Shown here piece by piece: positions 43,453 to 54,100 of a stretch of 64,000 bases of DNA. Position 1 is the first letter of the stretch, and every line of letters starts with the position of its first letter. The position numbers and the translations under genes were made by a program. The notes beneath the pieces were generated by a model. That model did not search any database. It saw nothing but the letters and a program-made list of their open reading frames with translations, and was not told where the DNA came from. Location: positions 372,001 through 436,000 of the forward strand of contig KE332516.1 of the NCBI GenBank assembly GCA_000413015.1, in the 5' to 3' direction. The stretch is from Treponema socranskii subsp. paredis ATCC 35535 (GTDB lineage Bacteria > Spirochaetota > Spirochaetia > Treponematales > Treponemataceae).

Positions 43453-46400
43453 TCAGAACGGGCGTTTCGCAAGATAGTCGTACTCCTGCCACGTCCGCTT
43501 TGCGGCTGCAGTCGCTTTTTCGAGCAGCATATTCGCACGCTCGGGATTCGCGGCTTTCAGCGCTTTAAAGCGGCCTTCGGCGTACATATAGTCGGCAAGC
43601 TGATAGTTCGGTTCGCGCGAATCGAGCTGGAAGGGATTGAGTCCCTGCTCTTTCCGGCGCGGATCGTAACGGTACAGCGGCCACAGTCCGCATTCGACCG
43701 CCTGCTTTTGCAGCTTCAAACCGTCGCTCATGTTGATCGTGTGGTTGATACAATGCGAATAGGCAATGATGAGAGACGGACCGTCGTAGCTTTCGGCTTC
43801 GCGGATCGCTTTGATCGTCTGAGCGGCATTTGCACCCATCGCAATCTTTGCGACGTAAATGTAGCCGTAGCTCATCGCGATCATACCCAAGTCCTTTTTC
43901 GCAATGTCTTTTCCCGCCGCCGCGAATTTTGCAACCGCGCCGAAAGGAGTGGACTTCGACATCTGACCGCCGGTATTCGAATATACTTCCGTGTCGAGAC
44001 AGAGGATATTGATATTGCGTCCCTGAGCGAGTACGTGGTCAACGCCGCCGAAACCGATATCATAGCCCCAGCCGTCACCGCCGATAATCCAGTTGCTCTT
44101 TTTAATAAAGTGATCGGCAAGCGACAAAAGCTCTTTCGAAAGCTCGTCTTTATTGTCTTTCAGTGCCGCTTTGAGCGCAGCGACGTTTTTACGCTGCGCT
44201 CCGATAGCCGCATCGTCGGTCTGCGTATTCGAAAGAAGTGCATCGATCTCTTTTGCGGCAATGCCCTTTTCCTTCACTTTCGCTGCAACTTCGCGAGCGT
44301 ATTCGGCAAGTTTTTCCGCCGTAAGGCGCATACCGAAACCGAATTCCGCCGCATCTTCAAAGAGCGAGTTGCTCCACACCGGTCCTCGCCCGTTTTCATC
44401 CGTCGCATACGGCGTCGTCGGCAGGTTTCCTCCGTAAATAGAAGAACAGCCGGTCGCGTTTGCGATCATCGCGCGGTCGCCGAAAAGCTGACTTACCATT
44501 TTGATGTATGCCGTTTCACCGCAGCCCGAGCACGCACCGCTGAATTCGAAGAGCGGGCGCTTCATCGAAAGGCCTTTGGCCGATGCGAGGTTGAGCGTCG
44601 AAGCGTCGACTTCGGGCAATGTAAGGAAGTAATCCCATTTTTTACTTTCGGCTTTTCTGTATTCGGGCGTAAAGAGTTCCATGTGAAGCGATTTTTTCGG
44701 CTGCGTCGGGCACGCGTATACGCACAATCCGCATCCGGTGCAGTCGTCGGCTGAAATCGCAAGCACGAATTTCTGTCCGGGTTTGGCAGGCTTGAGCTCG
44801 ATGCTCTTGAATCCTTCGGGAGCTTTGGCCGCCGCATCGTCGGTGATCGTTTTCATGCGGATACACGAGTGCGGACATACGAGAGCGCAGTTACCGCATT
44901 CGATACACGTCGCTTCGTCCCAACACGCTACGCGTTCGGCGATACCGCGCTTTTCGTACTGCGTCGTCGCAACAGGGAAAGTTCCGTCGGCAGGCAGTTT
45001 GCTGACCGGCAGTTTGTCGCCTTCCTGAGCGGCCATTGCGCCGAGTACATTTTTGATAAAGGAATCGTTCGTGTTTTTCATCGCCGATTCCATCTTGAAG
45101 TTGCCGCCGACCTTTTTGCCTTTAAGATCGACTTTTTCGACTGCAGCGAGCGCCAATTCGATCGTCGAAATATTTTTATTGACGACGTCCTGGCCTTTTT
45201 TGCCGTATGTCTTCGTAATGAATTTCTTCATGTATTCGACGGCGACATCTTCTTTCAAAACGCCCGAAATCTTAAAGAACGCGGCAAGCATGACGATATT
45301 GATGCGGTTGCCCATACCGGCTTTTTCCGCGATCTTAAACGCGTCGATGACGTAAAACTGCGCCTTTTTTTCGAGAATGCGTTTTTGCTGTTCAACGGGG
45401 ATTTCTTCCCACACGTGATCTTTATCGAAGCGGCTGTTGAGCAAAAAGATTCCGCCCTCTTTCAGATACTGGAGCATGTCGTACACGTCCATGTATGCGA
45501 ATTTGTGACAGGCGAGGAAGTCGGCGGCCGTAATCAAATACGGGCGGCGGATCGTCCGCTTGCCGAAGCGCAGGTGCGACACCGTAATGCCGCCGGATTT
45601 TTTCGAGTCGTACGAAAAATACGCTTGAGCGTTGAGATCGGGGCGCGCATCGCCGATGATTTTGATTGCGATTTTATTCGCGCCGACCGTACCGTCGGAA
45701 CCGAGTCCGTAGAACATCGCTTCGGTCATACCCTGTTCGGCGATGAAAAAGTCGGGATCGTATTTCAGAGAGGTTTTCGATACGTCGTCGTTGATACCGA
45801 TCGTAAAGTGATTTTTCACTTTATCTTTCGCGTCGAGATTTTCAAAGCACGAAATGACCATCGCAGGCGTAAACTCTTTCGAGCCGATACCGTAGCGGCC
45901 GCCGACGATCTGCGCTTTGCGTCCTGCTTCTTCGAAAGCCGTGCATACGTCTTCGTACAGCGGTTCTCCCAAAGCGCCGGGTTCTTTCGTGCGGTCGAGT
46001 ACGACGATCTTTTTCGCCGTTTCCGGGATCGCCGCGAGGAATTTATCCGCCGCAAAAGGACGGTACAGGTGTACTTTTACGACACCGACTTTTTTGCCTT
46101 TCTGCTTGCACAGATATTCGACCGTTTCGTGAGCCGTATCCGCACCCGATCCCATGATGATCATAACCGATTTCGCGTCTTTTGCGCCGACGTAATCGTA
46201 GAGTTTGTATTTGCGTCCGGTAAGCTTTGCGAACTTCGCCATTTCGCTCTGCACGATCGCCGGGACAGCTTTATAATAATTGTTTACCGCTTCGCGGCTT
46301 TGGAAATATACGTCGGGGTTTTGAGAGGTACCGCGGATTTCAGGACGTTCGGGATTCAAACCGCGGGCGCGGTGAGCGCGCACGAGATCGTCATCGACCA

Positions 46401-46986
46401 TACCGCGCATCGTTTCAAAAGAAACTTCATCGTATTTTTGGATTTCGTGCGATGTGCGGAATCCGTCGAAAAAGTGCAAAAACGGAATGCGCGAACGGAG
46501 CGTCGCCGAATGCGCGATGACCGCCATATCCTGCGCTTCCTGCACGGAGTTCGACGCGAGCATAGCCCAGCCGGTTTGACGGCACGCCATAACGTCCGAA
46601 TGATCGCCGAAAATCGACAGGGCGCTCGTTGCGATGGCACGTGCCGCAATATGAAATACCGTGCTCGTCAGTTCGCCTGCGATTTTGTACATATTCGGAA
46701 TCATCAGGAGCAAGCCCTGAGAAGCCGTAAACGTCGAGCTCAACGCGCCCGCCGTCAGCGCACCGTGTACGGCACCCGCCGCTCCCGCTTCCGATTGCAT
46801 TTCGACAACCGTCGGCACCGTGCCCCAAATATTTTTTTCGTTCTTTGCCGACAGATCGTCGGCAACCTCACCCATCGGGCTGGACGGAGTAATCGGGTAA
46901 ATCGAAATTACTTCGCTCAGCGCATGCGCAACGCGTCCGACCGCAGTGTTGGCGTCGAGCGTTACTTTCTGTTCTTCTGTTGCCAT
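43453..46986 (-). CDS. nifJ: Pyruvate:ferredoxin (flavodoxin) oxidoreductase
   Basis: This 1177-residue single-chain enzyme oxidises pyruvate with CoA to acetyl-CoA and CO2 and passes electrons to ferredoxin or flavodoxin, the central energy step of anaerobes. Domains in order: pyrimidine/pyruvate-binding domain (VISIYPITPSSPMGE), GADTAHETVEYL domain II, gamma domain, two [4Fe-4S] motifs (CIECGNCALVC and CTGCGLCVYAC, about residues 680-750), a cysteine near CSGCGETAYIK, and the ThDP motif GDGWGYDIGFGG. Start at 46986 has AAGGA seven bases upstream. A terminator follows. Confidence 0.96.
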   Translation of the reverse strand: MATEEQKVTLDANTAVGRVAHALSEVISIYPITPSSPMGEVADDLSAKNEKNIWGTVPTVVEMQSEAGAAGAVHGALTAGALSSTFTASQGLLLMIPNMYKIAGELTSTVFHIAARAIATSALSIFGDHSDVMACRQTGWAMLASNSVQEAQDMAVIAHSATLRSRIPFLHFFDGFRTSHEIQKYDEVSFETMRGMVDDDLVRAHRARGLNPERPEIRGTSQNPDVYFQSREAVNNYYKAVPAIVQSEMAKFAKLTGRKYKLYDYVGAKDAKSVMIIMGSGADTAHETVEYLCKQKGKKVGVVKVHLYRPFAADKFLAAIPETAKKIVVLDRTKEPGALGEPLYEDVCTAFEEAGRKAQIVGGRYGIGSKEFTPAMVISCFENLDAKDKVKNHFTIGINDDVSKTSLKYDPDFFIAEQGMTEAMFYGLGSDGTVGANKIAIKIIGDARPDLNAQAYFSYDSKKSGGITVSHLRFGKRTIRRPYLITAADFLACHKFAYMDVYDMLQYLKEGGIFLLNSRFDKDHVWEEIPVEQQKRILEKKAQFYVIDAFKIAEKAGMGNRINIVMLAAFFKISGVLKEDVAVEYMKKFITKTYGKKGQDVVNKNISTIELALAAVEKVDLKGKKVGGNFKMESAMKNTNDSFIKNVLGAMAAQEGDKLPVSKLPADGTFPVATTQYEKRGIAERVACWDEATCIECGNCALVCPHSCIRMKTITDDAAAKAPEGFKSIELKPAKPGQKFVLAISADDCTGCGLCVYACPTQPKKSLHMELFTPEYRKAESKKWDYFLTLPEVDASTLNLASAKGLSMKRPLFEFSGACSGCGETAYIKMVSQLFGDRAMIANATGCSSIYGGNLPTTPYATDENGRGPVWSNSLFEDAAEFGFGMRLTAEKLAEYAREVAAKVKEKGIAAKEIDALLSNTQTDDAAIGAQRKNVAALKAALKDNKDELSKELLSLADHFIKKSNWIIGGDGWGYDIGFGGVDHVLAQGRNINILCLDTEVYSNTGGQMSKSTPFGAVAKFAAAGKDIAKKDLGMIAMSYGYIYVAKIAMGANAAQTIKAIREAESYDGPSLIIAYSHCINHTINMSDGLKLQKQAVECGLWPLYRYDPRRKEQGLNPFQLDSREPNYQLADYMYAEGRFKALKAANPERANMLLEKATAAAKRTWQEYDYLAKRPF

Positions 46987-47222
46987 GGCAGCTTCCTTTT
47001 CTTGAAATGTATTGATTTGAAACAAGTATCAATTCGCATCTTGTATTTTACACCCGATGGCAGGGATTTGCAAGAGCGTACGGGGCCGGTTGGAGGGGTT
47101 CGGCATGGTGGTTTTCGTATGTTCCGCCTTTGCATTTTTACGATTTATCATTCCGGAAAATAATGCAATACGTTGACGGTTCAAACGATATGACATATAC
47201 TGATTTTTCAAGGAGCGTTTCC

Positions 47223-48734
47223 ATGGCATATTTTTTTGACGAACCCTCTCACACATTCGACGAATACCTTTTGATTCCCGGTTACACGTCCGAAACGTGC
47301 ATTCCCGCAAACGTGTCGCTGCGCACGCCCGTCGTCAAATACAACAAAAAAGCCGGAGACGCCTGTCCGCTCATGATGAACATACCGATGGTATCGGCCG
47401 TCATGCAGTCCGTTTCAAACGACACTCTTGCGATCGCGCTCGCACAGGAAGGCGGTATCAGTTTTATCTACGGTTCGCAGACGCCCGAAGATCAGGCGGC
47501 GATGATAGCCCGCGTCAAATCATATAAGGCGGGGTTCGTACCGTCGGATTCCAATGTCCGTCCGGATCAAACGCTCGAAGAGCTCACCGCAATCATTGCA
47601 AAAACGGGACATTCGACGGTCGCCGTCACCGAAGACGGAAGCCCGAACGGAAAGCTCGCCGGCATCATCACCGAGAGAGACTTCCGCATCAACCGCTGTA
47701 AAAACGGTGCGAAAGTGCGCGACTACATGACGCCTCTTGAAAAATTAATAAAGGCGGAAGCGGGCATTTCACTTGACGATGCAAACGATTTGATTTGGGA
47801 TCATAAAATCAATCAGCTTCCGATCGTCGATAAAAACGGCAACTTGCAGGCGCTCGTGTTCCGAAAAGATATTGAAAACCGCGAAGAGCACCAGCTCGAA
47901 ATTCACGACGCGCAAAAACGCTACACGGTCGGCGCCGGCATCAATACGCGGGATTATATGGAACGAGTGCCCCTTCTTTTGAACGCGGGAGCCGACGTGC
48001 TCTGCCTCGATTCGTCCGAAGGATTTACCGAATGGCAGCGCCGTGCGCTCAAAGACATCCACGAAAAATGGGGAGAAGACGTTAAAGTCGGTGCCGGCAA
48101 CGTCGTCGACAAAGACGGTTTCAACTTTCTCGCCGAATCGGGCGCCGATTTCGTTAAAGTCGGAATCGGAGGCGGTTCCATCTGCATTACGCGGGAACAA
48201 AAAGGAATCGGGCGAGGACAAGCGACCGCGACGATCGAAGTGGCGAAAGCGCGCGACGAGTGGTATGAAAAAACCGGCATCTATATTCCGATATGCTCGG
48301 ACGGCGGCATCGTACACGATTATCACATAACGCTCGCGCTCGCGATGGGCGCGGACTTCGTCATGCTCGGCCGATACTTCGCAAGATTCGACGAAAGCCC
48401 GACGCACAAACTCATCGTCAACGGCAATTACGTTAAAGAATATTGGGGTGAAGGATCGAACAGAGCGCGCAACTGGCAGCGCTACGATTTGGGCGGGGCA
48501 AAAAAGATGGCCTTCGAAGAAGGCGTTGACAGCTATGTTCCGTACGCCGGAAGCCTCCACGACAACGTGCAGATAACGACGAGCAAAGTGATCCACACGA
48601 TGTGCAACTGCGGCGCCCTCACGATTCCCGAACTGCAGCAAAAAGCGAAGATCACGCTCGTAAGCCAAGCGTCGATCCGTGAAGGCTCTGCGCACGACGT
48701 TATCGTCAAAAACACGAGCATCCGCGCCGATTAA
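47223..48734 (+). CDS. guaB: IMP dehydrogenase, Tritrichomonas-like type
   Basis: This 503-residue enzyme oxidises IMP to XMP with NAD+, the first committed step to GMP. The barrel begins [17 protein letters not shown]; a CBS pair sits at about residues 100-215; the catalytic cysteine is Cys321 in [13 protein letters not shown], and the flap holds the Arg-Tyr dyad in [10 protein letters not shown]. The [20 protein letters not shown] sequence differs from the common bacterial GPGSICTTR and resembles the enzyme of the protist Tritrichomonas foetus as I recall it. AAGGAG lies seven bases before the ATG. Confidence 0.95.
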   Translation: MAYFFDEPSHTFDEYLLIPGYTSETCIPANVSLRTPVVKYNKKAGDACPLMMNIPMVSAVMQSVSNDTLAIALAQEGGISFIYGSQTPEDQAAMIARVKSYKAGFVPSDSNVRPDQTLEELTAIIAKTGHSTVAVTEDGSPNGKLAGIITERDFRINRCKNGAKVRDYMTPLEKLIKAEAGISLDDANDLIWDHKINQLPIVDKNGNLQALVFRKDIENREEHQLEIHDAQKRYTVGAGINTRDYMERVPLLLNAGADVLCLDSSEGFTEWQRRALKDIHEKWGEDVKVGAGNVVDKDGFNFLAESGADFVKVGIGGGSICITREQKGIGRGQATATIEVAKARDEWYEKTGIYIPICSDGGIVHDYHITLALAMGADFVMLGRYFARFDESPTHKLIVNGNYVKEYWGEGSNRARNWQRYDLGGAKKMAFEEGVDSYVPYAGSLHDNVQITTSKVIHTMCNCGALTIPELQQKAKITLVSQASIREGSAHDVIVKNTSIRAD

Positions 48735-48780
48735 GCGGCAAACGTGACAAACGACAAGACGCCGGTTTCAAAGTCCGAAT

Positions 48781-49488
48781 TCAGTCGAAGAGTTTTGCCG
48801 TTTCCGCCATATAGCGGATGAGTACACCCGTTTTATCTTCCATTGTTTTCGCGACGATAAAGACGATACCGTCGCCCCGTTTATTGCACAGTATTTTTTC
48901 GATCTTATACGAGGTTACACCCTTTCGGACGACGTCGGGCGAGCCGATTTTTTGCCGGCTCAGGACGCTGCCGTTTTCATCGATCCTTTCCATCAAAATG
49001 TAAAACGACGACTTCGCATTTTCACCCGCGCCGCTTACCGTCGGAATGAGCCGTATGCGGTATGTCGATTTGCTTCCGAGCTTTCCGGCAAAATCTTTAA
49101 AGACGATTTCATCGCTTCCGTTTTTGCTTTCATCTCCGCAGATGTAGAGTATCTGATCGGGAGATACGGGTGCGCAATTATATTTTTTCGTATCGAAATA
49201 ACTTTTTGCCGCAAGCGAATCGTAAACTTCACGTCCGGATTTTCCCGCCGTAACGGAAGACGGCTGTATTTTATACGTGCCGCCTTTTACGAAATCGTTT
49301 TTTGCGACATCGACCGTATAGATTTCCGCCCAGCCCCTAAACGATTTGTCGGTTTTGCCGTACTGACCGAAAAGATATATCGACCCGTCGGATGAAAATC
49401 CCGCATCGACAAAAACCGCGGCATCGCCGGCAAGCGCACAATACAAGCAGAGCGCAAAAATCAATCCGCCTGCAATAATTTTTTTCAT
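48781..49488 (-). CDS. Secreted protein, possibly DUF2259
   Basis: This 235-residue protein has a signal peptide (IIAGGLIFALCLYCALAGDA) and a repeated-strand body (FVDAGFSSDGSIYLFGQYGK, WAEIYTVDVAKNDFVKGGTY). The layout recalls DUF2259, a predicted secreted family known mainly from Treponema, but I cannot confirm this. No enzyme motif is seen. Its start lies on one side of a 225-base region with three strong hairpins; the divergent gene is on the other. Confidence 0.65.
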   Translation of the reverse strand: MKKIIAGGLIFALCLYCALAGDAAVFVDAGFSSDGSIYLFGQYGKTDKSFRGWAEIYTVDVAKNDFVKGGTYKIQPSSVTAGKSGREVYDSLAAKSYFDTKKYNCAPVSPDQILYICGDESKNGSDEIVFKDFAGKLGSKSTYRIRLIPTVSGAGENAKSSFYILMERIDENGSVLSRQKIGSPDVVRKGVTSYKIEKILCNKRGDGIVFIVAKTMEDKTGVLIRYMAETAKLFD

Positions 49489-49512
49489 ACGGCATCCTCC
49501 CGTCTTTTAGGG

Positions 49513-49647
49513 AGCTTCTAAAAACCTCAGTTTTTAGAAGCTTTCCTTAAATGTATGTGCGATGTTTTTAATAAGTCCTTATAATGCGAAGACTTATTAA
49601 AAACTCGGCGGCACCTCTAAAAATCTAACCAAGTTTTTAGAGGTGCC
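49513..49647. other. Three consecutive long perfect hairpins between divergent genes
   Basis: Stem 1: AGCTTCTAAAAAC (49513-49525) with GTTTTTAGAAGCT (49530-49542). Stem 2: TTTTTAATAAGTC (49565-49577) with GACTTATTAAAAA (49591-49603). Stem 3: GGCACCTCTAAAAA (49610-49623) with TTTTTAGAGGTGCC (49634-49647). All are perfect, 13-14 bp each. Both flanking genes read away from here, so these are not ordinary terminators of either. Confidence 0.8.
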
Positions 49648-49677
49648 CTTTACATTGTCGGAATTTCAGGGCAAGTC

Positions 49678-49706
49678 TTTACTATTATTTCCGTTGCGGG
49701 TATCAT
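49678..49706 (+). promoter_or_regulatory. Promoter of the 7-TM protein, seven bases from the start codon
   Basis: TTTACT (49678-49683), 17-base spacer and TATCAT (49701-49706), with ATG at 49714 and no Shine-Dalgarno. Confidence 0.5.
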
Positions 49707-49713
49707 CGTTTCT

Positions 49714-50529
49714 ATGACTATCAAAACGCGGAATTATTTTTTTCTCGCTCTGGTTATCGTCTTTTCGGTATTTCTTTTAGCCGCTTCCGCAATGCTCGGA
49801 TATTCGGTCTACTCGGGTACGCTCACCCGCCCCGACATTTTTCCGGCCGGGCGCATCGCGGGTTTTTATGCAAATGGGTATTCGTTTATCGCGACGCTCT
49901 CATCGATCTTTATCTTCGCGCTGTATGCCCTTCTTGCCGTCATCTATCTCTATGTTCAATTCGAAAAAACGCAATCGACGGAAGTGATTTTTTTTGCGCT
50001 GTTTCTCATCGGCTGTTTTGCGGAAACGGTACGGCTGTGCGTGCCGTTTTTCAATCTGTGGCATGAGCTTTCGGTTTTTCTGCTTTTTATAGGGAGGGCC
50101 GTTCTCTTCGCTCGGACGCTCGCTCCGACGGCGCTCTTGTTCGATGCGGTTTTCAGCGGAACGGAAGCGCGGCAGCACGTCGAGCGGAACCTCGTCATAC
50201 TAATCGTGCTTTCCGTCATGATTTCGATGCTGATGCCTCTCAACACCGCAATCGTCCTTCCGAACTTTTGTATAAAATGGGGAAGCGGAGAAGCGTTTAT
50301 CGCAATCCGCGCGCTCATCCTGGCCGCGGCGATACTTTCGCTTTTCATCAATGCCCGCTCGCTCGGAACGAAAGACGCATCCCCGTTCGGCTTTGCGGCT
50401 TTGGCTTTCGGATACGAAATCTCGTGCTATGCAACTTCATACGCGGCGGCGGCCGCGGGAGGGATATTGCTTTTCGGGGGAACGGCGGTATACCTCAAAA
50501 GTCTGCACCGAAAATACCTGTGGCAATAA
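49714..50529 (+). CDS. Unknown seven-transmembrane protein
   Basis: The product has 271 residues and about seven hydrophobic segments, from NYFFLALVIVFSVFLLAASA (residues 7-26) to AAAAAGGILLFGGTAVYL near the C-terminus, with few charged loops. The architecture resembles the membrane half of 7TM signalling or histidine-kinase sensor modules, but no enzymatic domain follows. It is probably an inner-membrane protein of unknown role. The start codon lies seven bases after a -10 box. It converges with the gene at 50532, whose stop is two bases away. Confidence 0.65.
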   Translation: MTIKTRNYFFLALVIVFSVFLLAASAMLGYSVYSGTLTRPDIFPAGRIAGFYANGYSFIATLSSIFIFALYALLAVIYLYVQFEKTQSTEVIFFALFLIGCFAETVRLCVPFFNLWHELSVFLLFIGRAVLFARTLAPTALLFDAVFSGTEARQHVERNLVILIVLSVMISMLMPLNTAIVLPNFCIKWGSGEAFIAIRALILAAAILSLFINARSLGTKDASPFGFAALAFGYEISCYATSYAAAAAGGILLFGGTAVYLKSLHRKYLWQ

Positions 50530-50531
50530 AA

Positions 50532-51152
50532 TCAGCGCATTAATAATTCCGCAAGTCCGGCGATCGCAACGGGAATGACAAGGTTATCGAAGTCGCCGAG
50601 AGGAATGAGCTCTATCGCCATCGCGGAAAGCGCCAAAACAAGCGATACGAATCCGTTTTTGCATACGGCAAACGACGAACACAATACCGCAAAAAAACAC
50701 GTGAGACTTCCCGCAACCGTTTTTCCGTGCGTAAACGGAATGACCGTGCGGCCGAAGAGTTTTCCGCCGAGACTCGCAAGTCCGTCGCCGAAAGCGAGCG
50801 CATAGATGCCGATACGGGCGGCTTCGGGTTTCCACACGAGCACGGTAACGATGATGCCGAGTACGAGCGTTACGGGACCGAGCACGAATTTATTTTCATC
50901 GCGTTTTCGCGAAGCGACTTCGGTTATGTGCGATACGACGGGAACGGAAATGCCGCACTTTCTGAGCGTTTCGGATGCGATATAGAACACGAGAACGGCT
51001 GCAAGACAGACGATAACCGGACGGTACGCAAAGGTCAAAAGAGTCGGGATAAGCGCGCTGCAGATGTGGATCGTTTTCCGGACCAGCTCTTTTTTTATAC
51101 TGTTTTTATATTGCGCCTGCAGTATGCCGGCTCTGTTTTCGTCGGCGCTCAT
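50532..51152 (-). CDS. CTP transferase/dolichol kinase family membrane protein
   Basis: This 206-residue membrane protein has the DGK1/SEC59/VTE5-like pattern: LVRKTIHICSALIPTLL (about residues 23-39), then GIYALAFGDGLASLGGKLFGRT (about 138-159) and the late ALSAMAIELIPLGDFDNLVIP. Relatives use CTP to phosphorylate polyprenols, phytol or diacylglycerol, or are annotated as phosphatidate cytidylyltransferases. It would act in lipid or isoprenoid recycling. Its start overlaps the stop of the upstream giant TPR gene by four bases, suggesting coupling. Confidence 0.8.
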   Translation of the reverse strand: MSADENRAGILQAQYKNSIKKELVRKTIHICSALIPTLLTFAYRPVIVCLAAVLVFYIASETLRKCGISVPVVSHITEVASRKRDENKFVLGPVTLVLGIIVTVLVWKPEAARIGIYALAFGDGLASLGGKLFGRTVIPFTHGKTVAGSLTCFFAVLCSSFAVCKNGFVSLVLALSAMAIELIPLGDFDNLVIPVAIAGLAELLMR

Positions 51153-54100
51153 TGCGTCAATTCCTTTTCACCGGTGAGAATCTTCGGAATATCCGTATAG
51201 ATCGCGGGTTCGTAATCCGGCATCGGATGACTCATATAGCGCATATTCTGTTCGGCAAGGTTGCTGCCCGGAAGGCGTACCATCGTCGCTTCGTTCCGCG
51301 TAAGCGCATCCCACGCGCGCATCGACACGGAAAGCTGTACCATCGCGTCGGCATTCATTCTGCTGTTGCCTGTGCGGCGGGCAAGGCGGAAAAGCGTAAC
51401 GCCGAAATTATTCGCCGCTTTCATATAAAGTTCCGTAAGCGCGTCTTCGGCGGCTTTTGCCTGCGTAAACGCAACTCCTTTTTTTGCAAATTCGGCATCG
51501 AGATTGTTTACGAGCTGTTTGTAATAACCCTCGGCCGCATAGTTCGCATCGCGAAGCGAAAGCGTATTGCCCATCGCAAGCAGCAAGTGATTGTCTTCCG
51601 GCTTTTCGGCTCCCGCTTTGATAAACGAACCGACCGCGCCGTCCAAATCGTTTTTGGAATATTGTATAAAGCCGATACGGTAATGCAGGGACGCCGTATC
51701 GTAGTGCGTGCGTATCGCAGAAAGGTAATCGTTATATGCACCCTCGTAATCGCCGCGGATAAAATAATCGATATCGCCCGAATCGGCATAGAGTTTCCCT
51801 ATATTTTCGTTTCCGGCAAAGCCGCTGTTCGCCTTTTCGCGCTCGTACAGTGAAATCCCGTCGGTATATTTTTCTTCCGCCGTCAAATATTCTTTGCCCG
51901 AAACGTACTGTTCTCCGAGCAGACGGTACGAATCGATCTGCTTATAGATATCGCGGCGGCGGAGATATTGCGAGCGTTTTTCAAACAACTTGACCGTGTG
52001 TTCGAGCATCCGCACGGCGCGTTCCGAATCGTGCATCTGCACAAAATAACGCGAAAGATTATAGGATGCGACCGGATTCGACGGATCCGCAGTTACCGCG
52101 CGGTCGAGCATATCGCGCACGTCTTCGATCCGCGTGCGAAGGTATTCGTCTTTGGGCGGAAGCGGTCCGTACAATTTGTCGAGAAGGTATCCGCTCATCT
52201 CGGTCCAATCTTCGGCATCGAGCGATTTCGCTTTCGGATAAAATCGGTCTTTGAGCTGCAACACTTCGCGGAGATTGTCGGTACGCACAAAATAGCGCAT
52301 CATACGCGCGAGGTATCGATCGGTCGGTCCGTAGAGCTGCACGAGGGAAGCGTATTGTTTACGCGCTTCTTCGAATTTCGCAGGATCCTTTTCGGTCGCC
52401 CACTCAAGGTAAATGTCGCCGAGCAAAAGGATACCGTCGGAATCGTTTATGTGATAGTCGAGAACGCTCCGCCTGGCAATCTCTTCGGCCTTTTCATAAT
52501 TTGCCAAATCGTCGCATTCCATGCGCGCATATTCGATGCCCGCTTCCTTATCGTAATTAAAATAATAAAGGATATTGCGGTACATCCGTTCCGCACGCAA
52601 GTATTGCTTTCGTTCGCGGTATGCGCGCGCATATTTGAAAAACCATTTTTTCTGCAGCTGCTTGCCGGCCGCTTCATTGAACAGCATCTCCGATTGAGGA
52701 TATTCGTCCGCTTGAATGAGCGCGTAGCCCTGTTTATACAGACCGTTCGCGTTCAGCGGGCGCCAGATAAAATTGCGTGTAAAAATTATCAAACCGAGTA
52801 CTGCGGCGGCAGAGAGCAAACCGAGTACGATGCCCGGAACGATCCTGTTTTGCAGCTGATATTCCAAAGACGCTTTGTACGCATCGTATTCGGCTGCGGT
52901 GCGGCGTTCAAAATCGCGCGGAACGGGAATCGAGATGTCGAGCATCTTTTCAAGGTTCGCGGCAACTTGACGAGCGGGCGCTTTATTGAGAATTTTTTCA
53001 ACGATTTCAAACTGTGCGTCGTCGGTAAATTCGTTTGCGACGAGCAGATTTTCGACGGCGAGGCGTACGTTGAGCGGATAGTGCGCGAGGTTTGCAAGAA
53101 ATTTTTCATACTGCGCATCGGTAAGCGTATTTTTCGGCGGTTTTCCGCCTTCGGCGGCACCGCGGAAATCGGGCGCTGGCAATTTGATGCGGCCGCTTTT
53201 ATCGGTTTTTACTTCCGCCGTATCCGAAAAACCGGGAATTTCAAAATCGTCGAGATCGCCGTGCATACCGCGTTCGAAGTCGGTTTTATCATCTTCGGAT
53301 TTTGAAGGCGCCGTAACGGTAAAATCGAGTCCCTCCATTTCGGACGTATCGAATTGTTCTATCGGAATAATTTCTTCGCCGTTCTCTTCCGAGCCCGCAT
53401 CGCCGAAACGTCCATCGCCCGATGCCGTTTCACCTGCCGCCCCCTCTTCTCCGTCTCCCATATCAAAATCGAAATCGAAAGTATCGGGATCAAAGCTTTC
53501 CGGCGACGGATGAGGAGCAAACATATCCGAAGACGGTTCTTCGCTTTCTTCGGCAGCATCCCCGCCGAGAGAGATTTCATCTGAAGAGGAAAAGGATTTC
53601 GGACTTTGCACCGTTTTTTCGGTTTGCGTTTTTTCATTGCCGAAAGAAAAATCATCCGCTGCGGCAACCGGCGGATTTTCATTCATTTCGTATTCTTCGC
53701 CGCCGAGAGAGATTTCAGGAGAAGCCGTATCGGCCGAGGGTTCGGAAAAGTCGGGAGATGTTTTTTCCCGCCCGGGACTGCCGGCCCCGGACGAAAGTCC
53801 GTCATCATCGAACATCGATGAGAAATCGAAATCGGGAAGTTCAAAACCGTTCGAAGCCGTATCGGCGGAAGAAAGCCGACTGCTGTTCGCATCCGCGTCA
53901 ATCGCACCGCCCGGCTTTCGGCCGGCAGCCGCAGAAAAAGACGCGTCGTCGGAACCGAACGCTTCTGCCGTTTTTTGTCCGGCAGGCATTTCGCCGAAAG
54001 CCGATGTCCGATCAATATCTTTTTCCGAAAGCGCAGGTGTACCCTTGTCCTGTACGGCGAGATCGCTTTCGACTTCGGGCATATCTTCCGGCAATTCGAT

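Noticed and set aside
44869-47163. A 764-codon open frame antisense to the PFOR gene
   Set aside because: It mirrors a very well-conserved gene on the other strand; its translation is arginine/phenylalanine-rich nonsense with no domain, and no ribosome binding site supports it.
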